Source: JBDIBB01 sp039812685 (lineage in GTDB: Bacteria; Acidobacteriota; Vicinamibacteria; Vicinamibacterales; JAFNAJ01). From it: DNA of 35,434 bases. The DNA lies in assembly GCA_039812685.1 (NCBI GenBank), contig JBDIBB010000034.1, positions 1 through 35,434 of the forward strand, read 5' to 3'. Position 1 is the first letter of the stretch. Every line of letters begins with the position of its first letter. Shown here in pieces: positions 26,067 through 32,289 of this stretch. The notes under the pieces are model-generated. The model did not search any database. It saw only the letters and a list, made by a program, of their open reading frames with translations, and had not been told where the DNA came from. A program made the translations under genes and the position numbers.

Positions 26067-26866
26067 GACGCCTCCGGCGTGACGGCTGCGCGGGCCGTGG
26101 GGACGCGTTCACTCGCCGGCGCGATGTCCGCATCGTCCGGTGACGTCGTCGCCTCTGCGGGCCGCTCAGTGCGACTGGCGGCGATGGACCGCGCGATGCT
26201 GTCCAGCGTGTCGACCGGCTTGCTGCGCCGCGCGAGCCCAAGCGCTATGTCGAGCCGCTGTGCCGTCGTGATGAGTCCTTCCAACCGCTGGAGCCACGCG
26301 AGCCGCAGCTTGCCGCGACGGTCGGCGATGCCGCGCCCTTCGATGAGGGCATCCACTTGGAGGATGCGGCGATGGAGACGCGCCCGGTAGTCGAGCAACG
26401 CGCGCCGTCGCGTGGGTACATCGTGCGGGTCGCCTTCGTCCACGAGACAGCCCGCCACGAAGTCGGCCACATCGGCGACGAGATGCTGAAACTCCGGCGG
26501 CAGCTTGTCGTCGCGGTCGAGCATGCGGAACCCGGTGCGCAACTGCGCGAGGTTGCCGGGCTGCCACAACGTCGCCGCGCCCAGCGTGTTGCCCTTCACG
26601 AAGTGGCCCTTGCCGTCACGTTGCGGCAACGGGTCGGGCCCGTCCGGCGGCTCCGAAGGGACCACCGTGACGTGTTCTCCGCCTCCGCTTGCACACCCGG
26701 CTTGCACATTCGGGCCAGAACCCGGAATTCCGGCCTGTTCTGCCGCCTGAGCACTTGCCCCCGGGGCAAGTGCGTGGGGGTCCGGCCGAAAGTCGAGGGC
26801 ATCGGCGACCACTGGGTCCAGGTCCAGGTCCGAGGGCACGTTGGCGAGGGTGGGCTGGTCACTCAT
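26063..26866 (-). CDS. Putative terminase small subunit-like protein
   Basis: 267 residues. The N-terminal 80 are low-complexity and acidic. GKGHFVKGNTLGAATLWQPG is a motif seen in phage packaging-associated proteins. The rest is helical and basic (PTRRRALLDYRARLHRRILQ, RRGKLRLAWLQRLEG). The tail is rich in Ala, Pro and Thr. The position directly before terL, with ATGA overlaps on both sides, suggests a small terminase subunit that recognises the pac site; no clear HTH is visible, so the function is inferred from context only. Confidence 0.55.
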   Translation of the reverse strand: MSDQPTLANVPSDLDLDPVVADALDFRPDPHALAPGASAQAAEQAGIPGSGPNVQAGCASGGGEHVTVVPSEPPDGPDPLPQRDGKGHFVKGNTLGAATLWQPGNLAQLRTGFRMLDRDDKLPPEFQHLVADVADFVAGCLVDEGDPHDVPTRRRALLDYRARLHRRILQVDALIEGRGIADRRGKLRLAWLQRLEGLITTAQRLDIALGLARRSKPVDTLDSIARSIAASRTERPAEATTSPDDADIAPASERVPTARAAVTPEAS

Positions 26867-27291
26867 CGGGGCCTCGCGAGGTCTTCGGCGGGGAGCGGCA
26901 CGTCCGTGGCCCAGCGGGTCAGGTGGCAGGCTCGCAGCACGTCCAGCAGGGCGGTCCACAGCGGCACATCGCGACGAGCCAGCGGACGGCGTCCGGTGCG
27001 GAACGTGCTGTAGACGCAGCGGGGCGTGTGGTCACTGGGGCGGAGGCGCCAGCCGACGACGTGACTACACAGCACGCGGGCCAGCACGAAGATGGCGCGT
27101 GGGGGCGAGCCGTTGACCGTGACGGTGAGGGTGGCCGGGCCGTACGCGCCGCCCGCTTCGGTGACGATGAGGGGGCGTGTCGGGTCGGGGTCGCCGAGCA
27201 CGGCGAGGAACGCGGGGGCTTCGACGGACCACGCCCGGGCCGCATCAGTGGAGCGTCGGGTCCGGGTCGCGACAGGGGACGTGGGCGGCAT
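26863..27291 (-). CDS. Hypothetical protein between the iteron spacer and terminase genes
   Basis: 142 residues from ATG 27291 with GGAG six bases upstream. It contains PLIVTEAGGAYGPATLTVTV, PRAIFVLARVLCSHVVGW and HTPRCVYSTFR, and looks like a small mixed alpha/beta domain. I do not recognise a family. It is the first gene after the iteron region and overlaps the next gene by four bases, so it opens the packaging transcript. Earlier in-frame starts lie inside the repeats and are unlikely. Confidence 0.65.
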   Translation of the reverse strand: MPPTSPVATRTRRSTDAARAWSVEAPAFLAVLGDPDPTRPLIVTEAGGAYGPATLTVTVNGSPPRAIFVLARVLCSHVVGWRLRPSDHTPRCVYSTFRTGRRPLARRDVPLWTALLDVLRACHLTRWATDVPLPAEDLARPR

Positions 27292-27300
27292 GGCGGCTCC

Positions 27301-27463
27301 GTTACTGCCAACCTGCCACACACATAGTGTGTGTTTTGGCAGGCAGTAGCTGGCAGTGAGTTGGCAGTTGATGGCAGTGGCCGGTTCTACTGCGTGAACC
27401 GTGGCAGTAGGCGTGGCAGGGCGTGGCAGTGCCAAGGCGTTACTGCCAACGCGGTTTGGCAGT
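27301..27463. repeat. Iteron-like TGGCAG repeats (candidate origin or operator)
   Basis: Eight direct TGGCAG(T) hexamers start at 27337, 27351, 27362, 27372, 27402, 27414, 27424 and 27457; three inverted copies lie at 27304, 27313 and 27442. Several are spaced by 10-12 bases, one helical turn, or by about 30. The block fills the 175-base gap between the primase-helicase stop and the next start. A CACACAC-ATA-GTGTGTG inverted repeat lies at 27317-27333. Iterons beside a replication gene are typical of plasmid and satellite origins. Confidence 0.75.
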
Positions 27464-27466
27464 GGC

Positions 27467-29203
27467 TCAGTCCACATCGTCGGCTCCGTCGGCGAGGGCA
27501 TAGAACCGCGCCCCGCGTTGCTGCACCCGTCCGCGGGCTTGGAGGTTTTCGGCGATGCGGTAGAAGGTGCGGTCGGCGATGTCCGGGCAGGCTTTGGCCC
27601 ACTCCGTCTTGGTGGCGCCGCCGTGCCCGAAACTCTGGCGCAGGGTGTCGAGGGCTTTGCGTTGGCCCGTGGTCAACGGTCCGTCGATGTGGCCACTCGT
27701 GGCGGGCACGAGGATGCACCCGCCGGCCGGCTGCGGGCGGAGCCGCAGGTGGAAGCGCGGGAACGGGGGGCCGTTCCGTTGCTTGGAGCAGTCCACCTCG
27801 ATGGTGTCGTCCACGGGCGCGAGGCTGATCATGGTGTCGGCGGACCCGCGCAGGCCCGTGTGGCCGCGTTCGCGGGTGCCTTGGGCGTTGCTGTGGTGCA
27901 CGATGCCCGCGAGGCAGGACAGCGCGTCCCCGACCCGGCGTGCGAGTCCAGCAGCGACTTGTGACACCTCGCCGCTGTTCTCTTGCCCGCCTTCGATGCT
28001 GGCCGCGTAGGTGTCGAAGACGACGGCCCGCCACGTCTGCTGGCCCCGAACCAGCGTGAGGAAGCGTTCGACGGCCGCCGGCTCCAACAGGCTCACGGCC
28101 TGCGGGAACGTCCACACGGCGACGTCGGGCACGCCCGCGTCGACGGTCCACGCCCGGAGCCGCACCTTGAACCCGGCGACGTCTTCGGCGGCGACGTAGA
28201 GACACGCGCCCGGGGTCAGGATGCTGCGGCCGAACCACGGGCGCCCGGTCGCGATGCTGCCCAACACCCCGGCGATGCACGTCGTCTTCGCGGCCCCAGA
28301 CGGCCCGTAGAGTACCGCCAAGCCACGGGCGGGCAGGATGCCGTCCACGAGCCACGCCGGGTCCGGTTGCTGTAACAACTCTGCGAAGGACAGCAACCGC
28401 CAGTCCGACGCTCCGGGCGCGGTCGTGGCGTCCGCGTCGGGCGACCACTCCGGCGCCGCGTCCGCGAGGGCGAGCAGCTCGTGCGCGTCGTGGCCCGCGT
28501 CCAGCCAGTCGGCCGTGTCCTGTTTGCTGTCGGGCGCGAGCCCGGGCAGCCGCACCACGCGCACCGTGAGTCCCGCGGCGTGACAACTCCGCGCGACCGC
28601 GTCAGCATGCGCGAGGCCGGGCGCGTCTTCGTCGGGCACGATGACCACCGACGTACACCCGGCCGCCGTCAACTGCCGGCTGTACTCGTCGCGCCACTTC
28701 GGCGCCTTGCCGCCCTCACTCGCCCCGCTGTCGTTGCACGTGGCCGGGATGTGCAGGGCCCACAGCCGGTCAACGTCCTTCTCGCCTTCAGCGACGAACA
28801 CGCGGGGTTCTTCGGCGAGGGCATCAAGTCGATAGATGACCCGACGCACGCCGTCCAACGTCTTCGCGCCGTTGGCGGGCGCGATGTAGAACCGCTTGGG
28901 CTCCAGTCGCACCTTCTCGTACAGCAGCGCCCCGTGCTCGTCGCGATACGGGTAGCGGGCGACTTCGACGGGCCGTGATGCCCCGTTGCCGTTCATCAGG
29001 TCCGCCATCGTGAGCCCGACCGCGGCGACCACGGTTTCCGTCGCGCAGCCCGCGTGGCACGTCATCACGACGCCGCCGTGCTCGCCCTTCGCGATGGCGA
29101 GGCTGGGGGTCTGGTCCGCGTGGCACGGGCACGTGACCTTCGTGGTCGCGCCGCTGCGCACGCGCGGGCCGGGGAAGTGCGCGAGCACGTCGGCGACGGT
29201 CAC
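27467..29203 (-). CDS. Primase-helicase (CHC2-like zinc, Toprim, RepA-type ATPase)
   Basis: 578 residues with three modules. Zinc-binding primase part: C25PCH28 and C49-x3-C53. Toprim: VFVAEGEKD (E139) and VVIVPDEDAPG (D191, D193). RecA/RepA-like helicase: Walker A GPSGAAKTT (300-308), Walker B AVVFD (393-397), then HHSNAQG and GLRGSADTMI. The last 60 residues look like a winged helix. It should prime and unwind element DNA. GTG 29203 overlaps the preceding stop (GTGA). The iteron block follows directly after its stop, which suggests a self-contained replication module. The fused layout resembles primases of phages, plasmids and satellites. Confidence 0.92.
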   Translation of the reverse strand: MTVADVLAHFPGPRVRSGATTKVTCPCHADQTPSLAIAKGEHGGVVMTCHAGCATETVVAAVGLTMADLMNGNGASRPVEVARYPYRDEHGALLYEKVRLEPKRFYIAPANGAKTLDGVRRVIYRLDALAEEPRVFVAEGEKDVDRLWALHIPATCNDSGASEGGKAPKWRDEYSRQLTAAGCTSVVIVPDEDAPGLAHADAVARSCHAAGLTVRVVRLPGLAPDSKQDTADWLDAGHDAHELLALADAAPEWSPDADATTAPGASDWRLLSFAELLQQPDPAWLVDGILPARGLAVLYGPSGAAKTTCIAGVLGSIATGRPWFGRSILTPGACLYVAAEDVAGFKVRLRAWTVDAGVPDVAVWTFPQAVSLLEPAAVERFLTLVRGQQTWRAVVFDTYAASIEGGQENSGEVSQVAAGLARRVGDALSCLAGIVHHSNAQGTRERGHTGLRGSADTMISLAPVDDTIEVDCSKQRNGPPFPRFHLRLRPQPAGGCILVPATSGHIDGPLTTGQRKALDTLRQSFGHGGATKTEWAKACPDIADRTFYRIAENLQARGRVQQRGARFYALADGADDVD

Positions 29204-29388
29204 GGCTGCCGCTCCGGGTCGGGCGTCGTGCGCGTGACGGCCCAGCCGCGCCGCGTCAACTCATCTTCGATGGCCTTCCGGAGCCACGCGGCCTTCGTGA
29301 TGCTGTGCGCCCACGTGAGGTAGTCACTCGACACCGCGTCCAGGGACTCGCCCTTGTGCTTGCCGAAGGGCAGCCGAGGGCCGCTCAT
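29200..29388 (-). CDS. DUF3820-like small protein
   Basis: 62 residues with MSGPRLPFGKHKGESLD, DYLTWAHS and LRKAIEDELTRRG. The pattern PFGKHKG...DYLxW...LR-AI-xEL is that of DUF3820, a small domain also found C-terminal to some exonucleases and common in phages. Its exact role is unknown; proximity to the primase suggests DNA metabolism. ATG 29388 overlaps the previous stop and its own stop overlaps the primase start. Confidence 0.8.
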   Translation of the reverse strand: MSGPRLPFGKHKGESLDAVSSDYLTWAHSITKAAWLRKAIEDELTRRGWAVTRTTPDPERQP

Positions 29389-29603
29389 CGCCTCACCTCG
29401 CGGGACGCCATCGACCGCAGCAAGGCCGCGTCTGCTTCGTCGCGGTGCACGCGGAGGTCACGGCGCGAGTTGATGCGAACCGCCTTGAGCTTGTCTTCCC
29501 TGATGGCCCGATAGACGGTCTTGATCCCGCACTGCCAGTAAGCGGCGACCTGTTCGACAGTCCACCACGGCGAGGCGGGCACGGTCGGCAGCGTGTCGCT
29601 CAT
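29385..29603 (-). CDS. AlpA/excisionase-type winged-HTH protein
   Basis: 72 residues. WWTVEQVAAYWQCGIKTVYR followed by AIREDKLKAVRI is the standard MerR-like helix-turn-helix of excisionase-family (AlpA/Xis) DNA-binding proteins; RRDLRVHRDEADAALL forms the wing and last helix. It may direct excision of the element by the integrase or act as a regulator. ATGA overlaps link it to both neighbours. Confidence 0.85.
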   Translation of the reverse strand: MSDTLPTVPASPWWTVEQVAAYWQCGIKTVYRAIREDKLKAVRINSRRDLRVHRDEADAALLRSMASREVRR

Positions 29604-30370
29604 CGCGTCACCTCGCCCGCGAACGCGTACTTCGCGTTCCGCTGGCCGGCGTCGCCCGACACCTGGATGACCTTCTCTCGGAGCACCAGGGCATTCAGCG
29701 GCGCCTCAAGCGCCCCGTGGTGCCAAGCGAGGCGTGTGGCCAGCGTGCGGCGTGTCACCCCAGCCCGGCCAGCGGCCTGCACCTCTCTCAGAACGATCGC
29801 TTCGCGGGACGCCGCCGCTTCGGCCTTGGCCTTCTGGCTCTGGCGCGCCAGAAGGCACGCCGTGTCCCAGACCGCCGTGGTCCACTCCGACTCGGGCACG
29901 TCCTCGAGCACGCGCGCGAGGCGGTTCTCGATGCTGTAGTACGTGGTGGTACTCGGGGGCGCGCTCCAGACCGGGGTGGGGGCGACGGGCTCGACGGCGG
30001 TCACTCCCCGCCGCCTGTGGGCCGTGCGCCGCGCGGCCGCCACCTTCTTCGCGACCGTCGGTTGCTTCGCCAGCGTCTGCTGCTGTTCGGCGGGCAGCAT
30101 CAGCAACTCTCTCGCCGCGCTCACGCTGATGGTGCCGTTGACGACAGCCACCTTCAGTTCCGGCGTGCCCTCGGCCGCCACGGCCTGCGCCCTCTGCACC
30201 GCATCGACGCTGACCTTGAGCAGGGCGGCGGCCTCGGCCTGAGATACCGCAATTGCGGTATCTGCCACATCGGCCTTCTTCTGCCCGTGCTGGAGGTTCG
30301 CGATCTGCCCAGCGATCATGGCCCGCTGGGACGCGTCCAGGTGTCGGCGACGGAGGATGGGGAACCTCAT
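29600..30370 (-). CDS. ParB-like / HTH DNA-binding protein
   Basis: 256 residues from ATG 30370, which overlaps the upstream stop (ATGA). HLDASQRAMIAGQIANL near the N-terminus is the motif found in ParB-like plasmid and phage proteins. An HTH follows at about 40-62 (AVSQAEAAALLKVSVDAVQR), then VVNGTISVSAARELLMLP, also ParB-like. The C-terminal part (about 185-250) looks like a second winged helix. It may bind a partition or operator site; a perfect 22-base palindrome lies inside its own gene (30242-30263). No parA is present. The open frame upstream of ATG 30370 overlaps the regulator gene and is not used. Confidence 0.75.
   Translation of the reverse strand: MRFPILRRRHLDASQRAMIAGQIANLQHGQKKADVADTAIAVSQAEAAALLKVSVDAVQRAQAVAAEGTPELKVAVVNGTISVSAARELLMLPAEQQQTLAKQPTVAKKVAAARRTAHRRRGVTAVEPVAPTPVWSAPPSTTTYYSIENRLARVLEDVPESEWTTAVWDTACLLARQSQKAKAEAAASREAIVLREVQAAGRAGVTRRTLATRLAWHHGALEAPLNALVLREKVIQVSGDAGQRNAKYAFAGEVTR
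30242..30263. promoter_or_regulatory. 22-base perfect palindrome inside the ParB-like gene
   Basis: AGATACCGCAA is followed directly by its exact complement. The site is AT-rich in GC-rich surroundings and falls in the codons just before the HTH of the ParB-like protein. It looks like a binding site for a dimeric protein, possibly parS-like or an autoregulatory operator. Confidence 0.55.
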
Positions 30371-30777
30371 CGCGCACCGTCCGTGTCGGGAAACAGCACG
30401 GCCTCGGGCGCGCCGAGCAAACTGGCGAGGGCCCGCCGATACCGGCGGCCCGGACGATGGCGGCCCGTCTCCCACGAGGAGACGTCCGCACTGCCGACGC
30501 CGAGCATGGCCGCGACCGTGGCTTGGGTCAGGCCCGCCCGCTGGCGGGTCCGCGCGAGCGCAGACGCGTGCGGATCGACAGGGCGAGGGGAACGCCGGCG
30601 ACGGCGGGTGGCGTGGGTGATGGCCGCGTCAACGGCCTCGGCGGGCCACAGGTTCACGCGACCGCGCGTGCGGGGCGGTGGGAGAAGTCCCGCGCGCATC
30701 CAGCGCCAGATCGTGACGCGGTGGATCTGAGCCCGGGCCACCACGTCGCGCACGCCAAGGAACCGACCATCCGACAC
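30367..30777 (-). CDS. Regulator with two HTH domains (AlpA/MerR-like + XRE)
   Basis: 136 residues. N-terminal half: RFLGVRDVVARAQIHRVTIW followed by RWMRAGLLPPP and RGRVNLWPAEAVDAAI, an excisionase/MerR-type HTH. C-terminal half: RTRQRAGLTQATVAAMLGVG followed by SADVSSWETGRHRPGRRYRR, a classic XRE (Cro/cI) HTH. GTG 30777 has GGGGAGG five bases upstream and is preferred; a TTG at 30867 would add 30 residues without a ribosome site. It is the first gene of the leftward operon, where a master regulator is expected. Its stop overlaps the ParB-like start. Confidence 0.85.
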   Translation of the reverse strand: MSDGRFLGVRDVVARAQIHRVTIWRWMRAGLLPPPRTRGRVNLWPAEAVDAAITHATRRRRRSPRPVDPHASALARTRQRAGLTQATVAAMLGVGSADVSSWETGRHRPGRRYRRALASLLGAPEAVLFPDTDGAR

Positions 30778-31001
30778 GCGAACCTCCCCAAGGCAGACCG
30801 TTGCCGGGTCGTCGCCGCCATCGTCGTCGTCTGGGAGGAGTCCACGCGCCTCGCGCGGACCGGTCAAGCTCGGTGGGCCCCGGCCGCCGTCAACGCCGGG
30901 ATGCGATCACGGTAGCAAAGACCTTCGCGTGCCGCAACGATATGATCAATGTGGTGTGGGAACACCCACTTGCCGCGCAAACTCGCCCGGTGTCACGCGG
31001 C

Positions 31002-31026
31002 GCGAATGCGCAAGCTCTGTGCAAGC
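31002..31026 (+). repeat. Putative integrase arm-type site, right
   Basis: Matches 19234-19258 at 23 of 25 positions in the same orientation, with GCGCAAGC and GTGCAAGC in tandem. It lies 117 bases inside the attR core, mirroring the left copy at 120 bases. Confidence 0.5.
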
Positions 31027-31039
31027 ACCGCATTCCAAC

Positions 31040-31079
31040 AGGACCGTGAACGGCTCCCAACGGCCGTTGGGGTGGTCCT
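31040..31079. other. Stem-loop near attR
   Basis: AGGACC and GGTCCT enclose the perfect 16-base palindrome CCCAACGGCCGTTGGG (31056-31071). This could be a terminator or a protein-binding site at the element's right end. Confidence 0.4.
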
Positions 31080-31088
31080 GGAACGTGA

Positions 31089-31118
31089 AAGCCGACCCCG
31101 GTTTTCTGGGGTCGGCTT
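31089..31118. terminator. Terminator-like hairpin next to attR
   Basis: AAGCCGACCCC and GGGGTCGGCTT form a perfect 11-bp stem around the loop GGTTTTCT. A short T-run follows on the minus strand (CTTTC). It lies just inside the element and could insulate it from host transcription on either side. Confidence 0.6.
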
Positions 31119-31142
31119 CGATGGGCCGTCAAACTGTCCACG

Positions 31143-31197
31143 CTCAGGAGCTAGTGACCGCAAGGTCGTCGGGGTTCAAATCCCCGCTTCCGCACCA
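31143..31197 (+). repeat. attR: displaced 3' half of tRNA-Leu
   Basis: Begins with the 13-base core CTCAGGAGCTAGT, then variable arm GACC-GCAA-GGTC, T arm CGGGG-TTCAAAT-CCCCG, the 3' acceptor strand CTTCCGC and CCA. The 5' half of a tRNA is absent, so this is a remnant. Its variable arm differs from the reconstituted tRNA at 19070-19156 but is also perfectly paired. Confidence 0.85.
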
Positions 31198-31414
31198 CAC
31201 AACCTCTTCAGGCCAGCGGTGTCGCGACGGTTCGCGCCGGGCCGGGCGATCCCGCGCGCGTTGCGACCGGTCCGGCATCGCCCGCCTCCCGCGAGATCGT
31301 CCGGCCCCGCGCACTGCCCTCTGGTCTTGCACCTGGCTCGGGCGCGCGACCGGCGCGCAGGCGGCGCCGGTCGCCCTGATCGTTCGCGCTCGACTACACT
31401 GGGACGGCACGCGC

Positions 31415-32218
31415 ATGCCAGCCCCGACCGCGTCCCGTCCCCGCGCCCTGACCCCGCCGTTGAAGTGGGCCGGCGGCAAGCGCTGGCAGGTGCCGCGTCT
31501 CGAGCCCCTCTGGAAACCGCACGCCCACCGGAGGCTGGTGGAGCCGTTCTGCGGCGGGCTGGCGGTGGCGCTCGGCCTGCGGCCGGAACGCGCGCTGCTG
31601 AACGACGCGAACCCCCACCTGATCAACTTCTACCGCTGGCTCGGACGCGGCCTGCGCATCACCGTCCCGACCGTGAACGACGAGACGGTGTTCTACCGGA
31701 ACCGCGAGCGCTTCAACGCCCTGCTGCGGGCCGGGGAGGGCGAGACGCCGGAGGCGGCCGCCCTCTTCTACTACCTGAACCGGACGGGCTACAACGGTCT
31801 CTGCCGGTTCAACCGCGAGGGCGCCTTCAACGTGCCCTTCGGCCGGTACCAGACCATCACCTACGCCGAGAGCTTCACGGGGTTTGCCGATGCCTTCGCG
31901 GGCTGGCTGTTCTCGGCCGTCGACGTCGAATCGGTGGCGCTGCGGCCCGACGACTTCGTCTACGCCGACCCGCCGTACGACGTCGAGTTCACCGCCTACG
32001 CGCAGGGCGGGTTCTCGTGGGCCGATCAGCAGCGCACGGCACGCTTCCTGGCCACGCACGAGGGACCTGTCGTGCTGGTGAACCAGGGGACCGCCCGCAT
32101 CGAGGCGTTGTACCGATCCCTCGGCTACGCCGTGCGGTTCCTGGATGCCCCGCGCCGCATCAGCTGCAACGGCGATCGCGCGCCCGCGAGAGAGATCCTG
32201 GCAACACGCAATCTGTGA
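31415..32218 (+). CDS. DNA adenine N6-methyltransferase, Dam/D12 class
   Basis: 267 residues. PLKWAGGKRWQVP is the N-terminal SAM-binding motif of D12 methylases. VEPFCGGLAVALGL, FYYLNRTGYNGLCRFNREG and the catalytic DPPY in FVYADPPYDVEFTAY complete the set. The family methylates adenine, typically in GATC, but the target cannot be read from the sequence. No restriction enzyme is adjacent, so it is solitary. ATG 31415 begins a normal-length protein; the open frame further upstream runs through attR and is rejected. It lies 217 bases to the right of the tRNA remnant, outside the predicted element, although acquisition with an older insertion at the same tRNA is possible. Confidence 0.93.
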   Translation: MPAPTASRPRALTPPLKWAGGKRWQVPRLEPLWKPHAHRRLVEPFCGGLAVALGLRPERALLNDANPHLINFYRWLGRGLRITVPTVNDETVFYRNRERFNALLRAGEGETPEAAALFYYLNRTGYNGLCRFNREGAFNVPFGRYQTITYAESFTGFADAFAGWLFSAVDVESVALRPDDFVYADPPYDVEFTAYAQGGFSWADQQRTARFLATHEGPVVLVNQGTARIEALYRSLGYAVRFLDAPRRISCNGDRAPAREILATRNL

Positions 32219-32289
32219 CGCCGTGAAGCCTGCGGGCCGCGGGGCGTGCGGCGCGCCGGCCCGTGCGACACGCCCCGGCGAGCGGCGGA

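Larger units (their letters stand above)
30778..31142. other. 365-base region between regulator gene and attR
   Basis: This presumably carries the promoter for the element operon. Seen here: the right arm-type repeat (31002-31026), stem-loops at 31040-31079 and 31089-31118, and an AT-rich patch (ATATGATCAAT, about 30936). No convincing gene. A minus-strand TTGCGG-17-TACCGT pair near 30915-30945 is a weak promoter candidate. Confidence 0.5.
19102..31155. mobile_element. Integrated 12-kb phage-like element (satellite candidate) in tRNA-Leu
   Basis: Bounded by two copies of the 13-base core CTCAGGAGCTAGT (19102-19114 and 31143-31155) in the anticodon loop and stem of tRNA-Leu. The integrase gene abuts the left end. 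All 15 genes lie on the minus strand: regulators at the right, then primase-helicase, an iteron spacer, terminase, portal, head-associated genes, and integrase at the left. There is no recognisable major capsid, protease, tail or lysis gene. Tight four-base gene overlaps argue against random decay. It may be a phage satellite that borrows capsids, or a prophage that lost a block of genes. Confidence 0.85.

Noticed and set aside
27301..27463. CRISPR array
   Set aside because: Repeats are six to seven bases, irregularly spaced and in both orientations, with no spacers of uniform length.
30778..30867. TTG start at 30867 for the double-HTH regulator
   Set aside because: No ribosome site precedes it, whereas GGGGAGG lies five bases before GTG 30777; the extra residues are low-complexity acidic.
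31143..31197. A second tRNA gene
   Set aside because: Only the 3' half is present; no matching 5' acceptor strand, D arm or 5' anticodon strand precedes it.
31198..31414. Coding sequence between attR and the Dam gene
   Set aside because: The open frame passing through it starts inside the element and crosses the tRNA remnant; no start or motif supports it.
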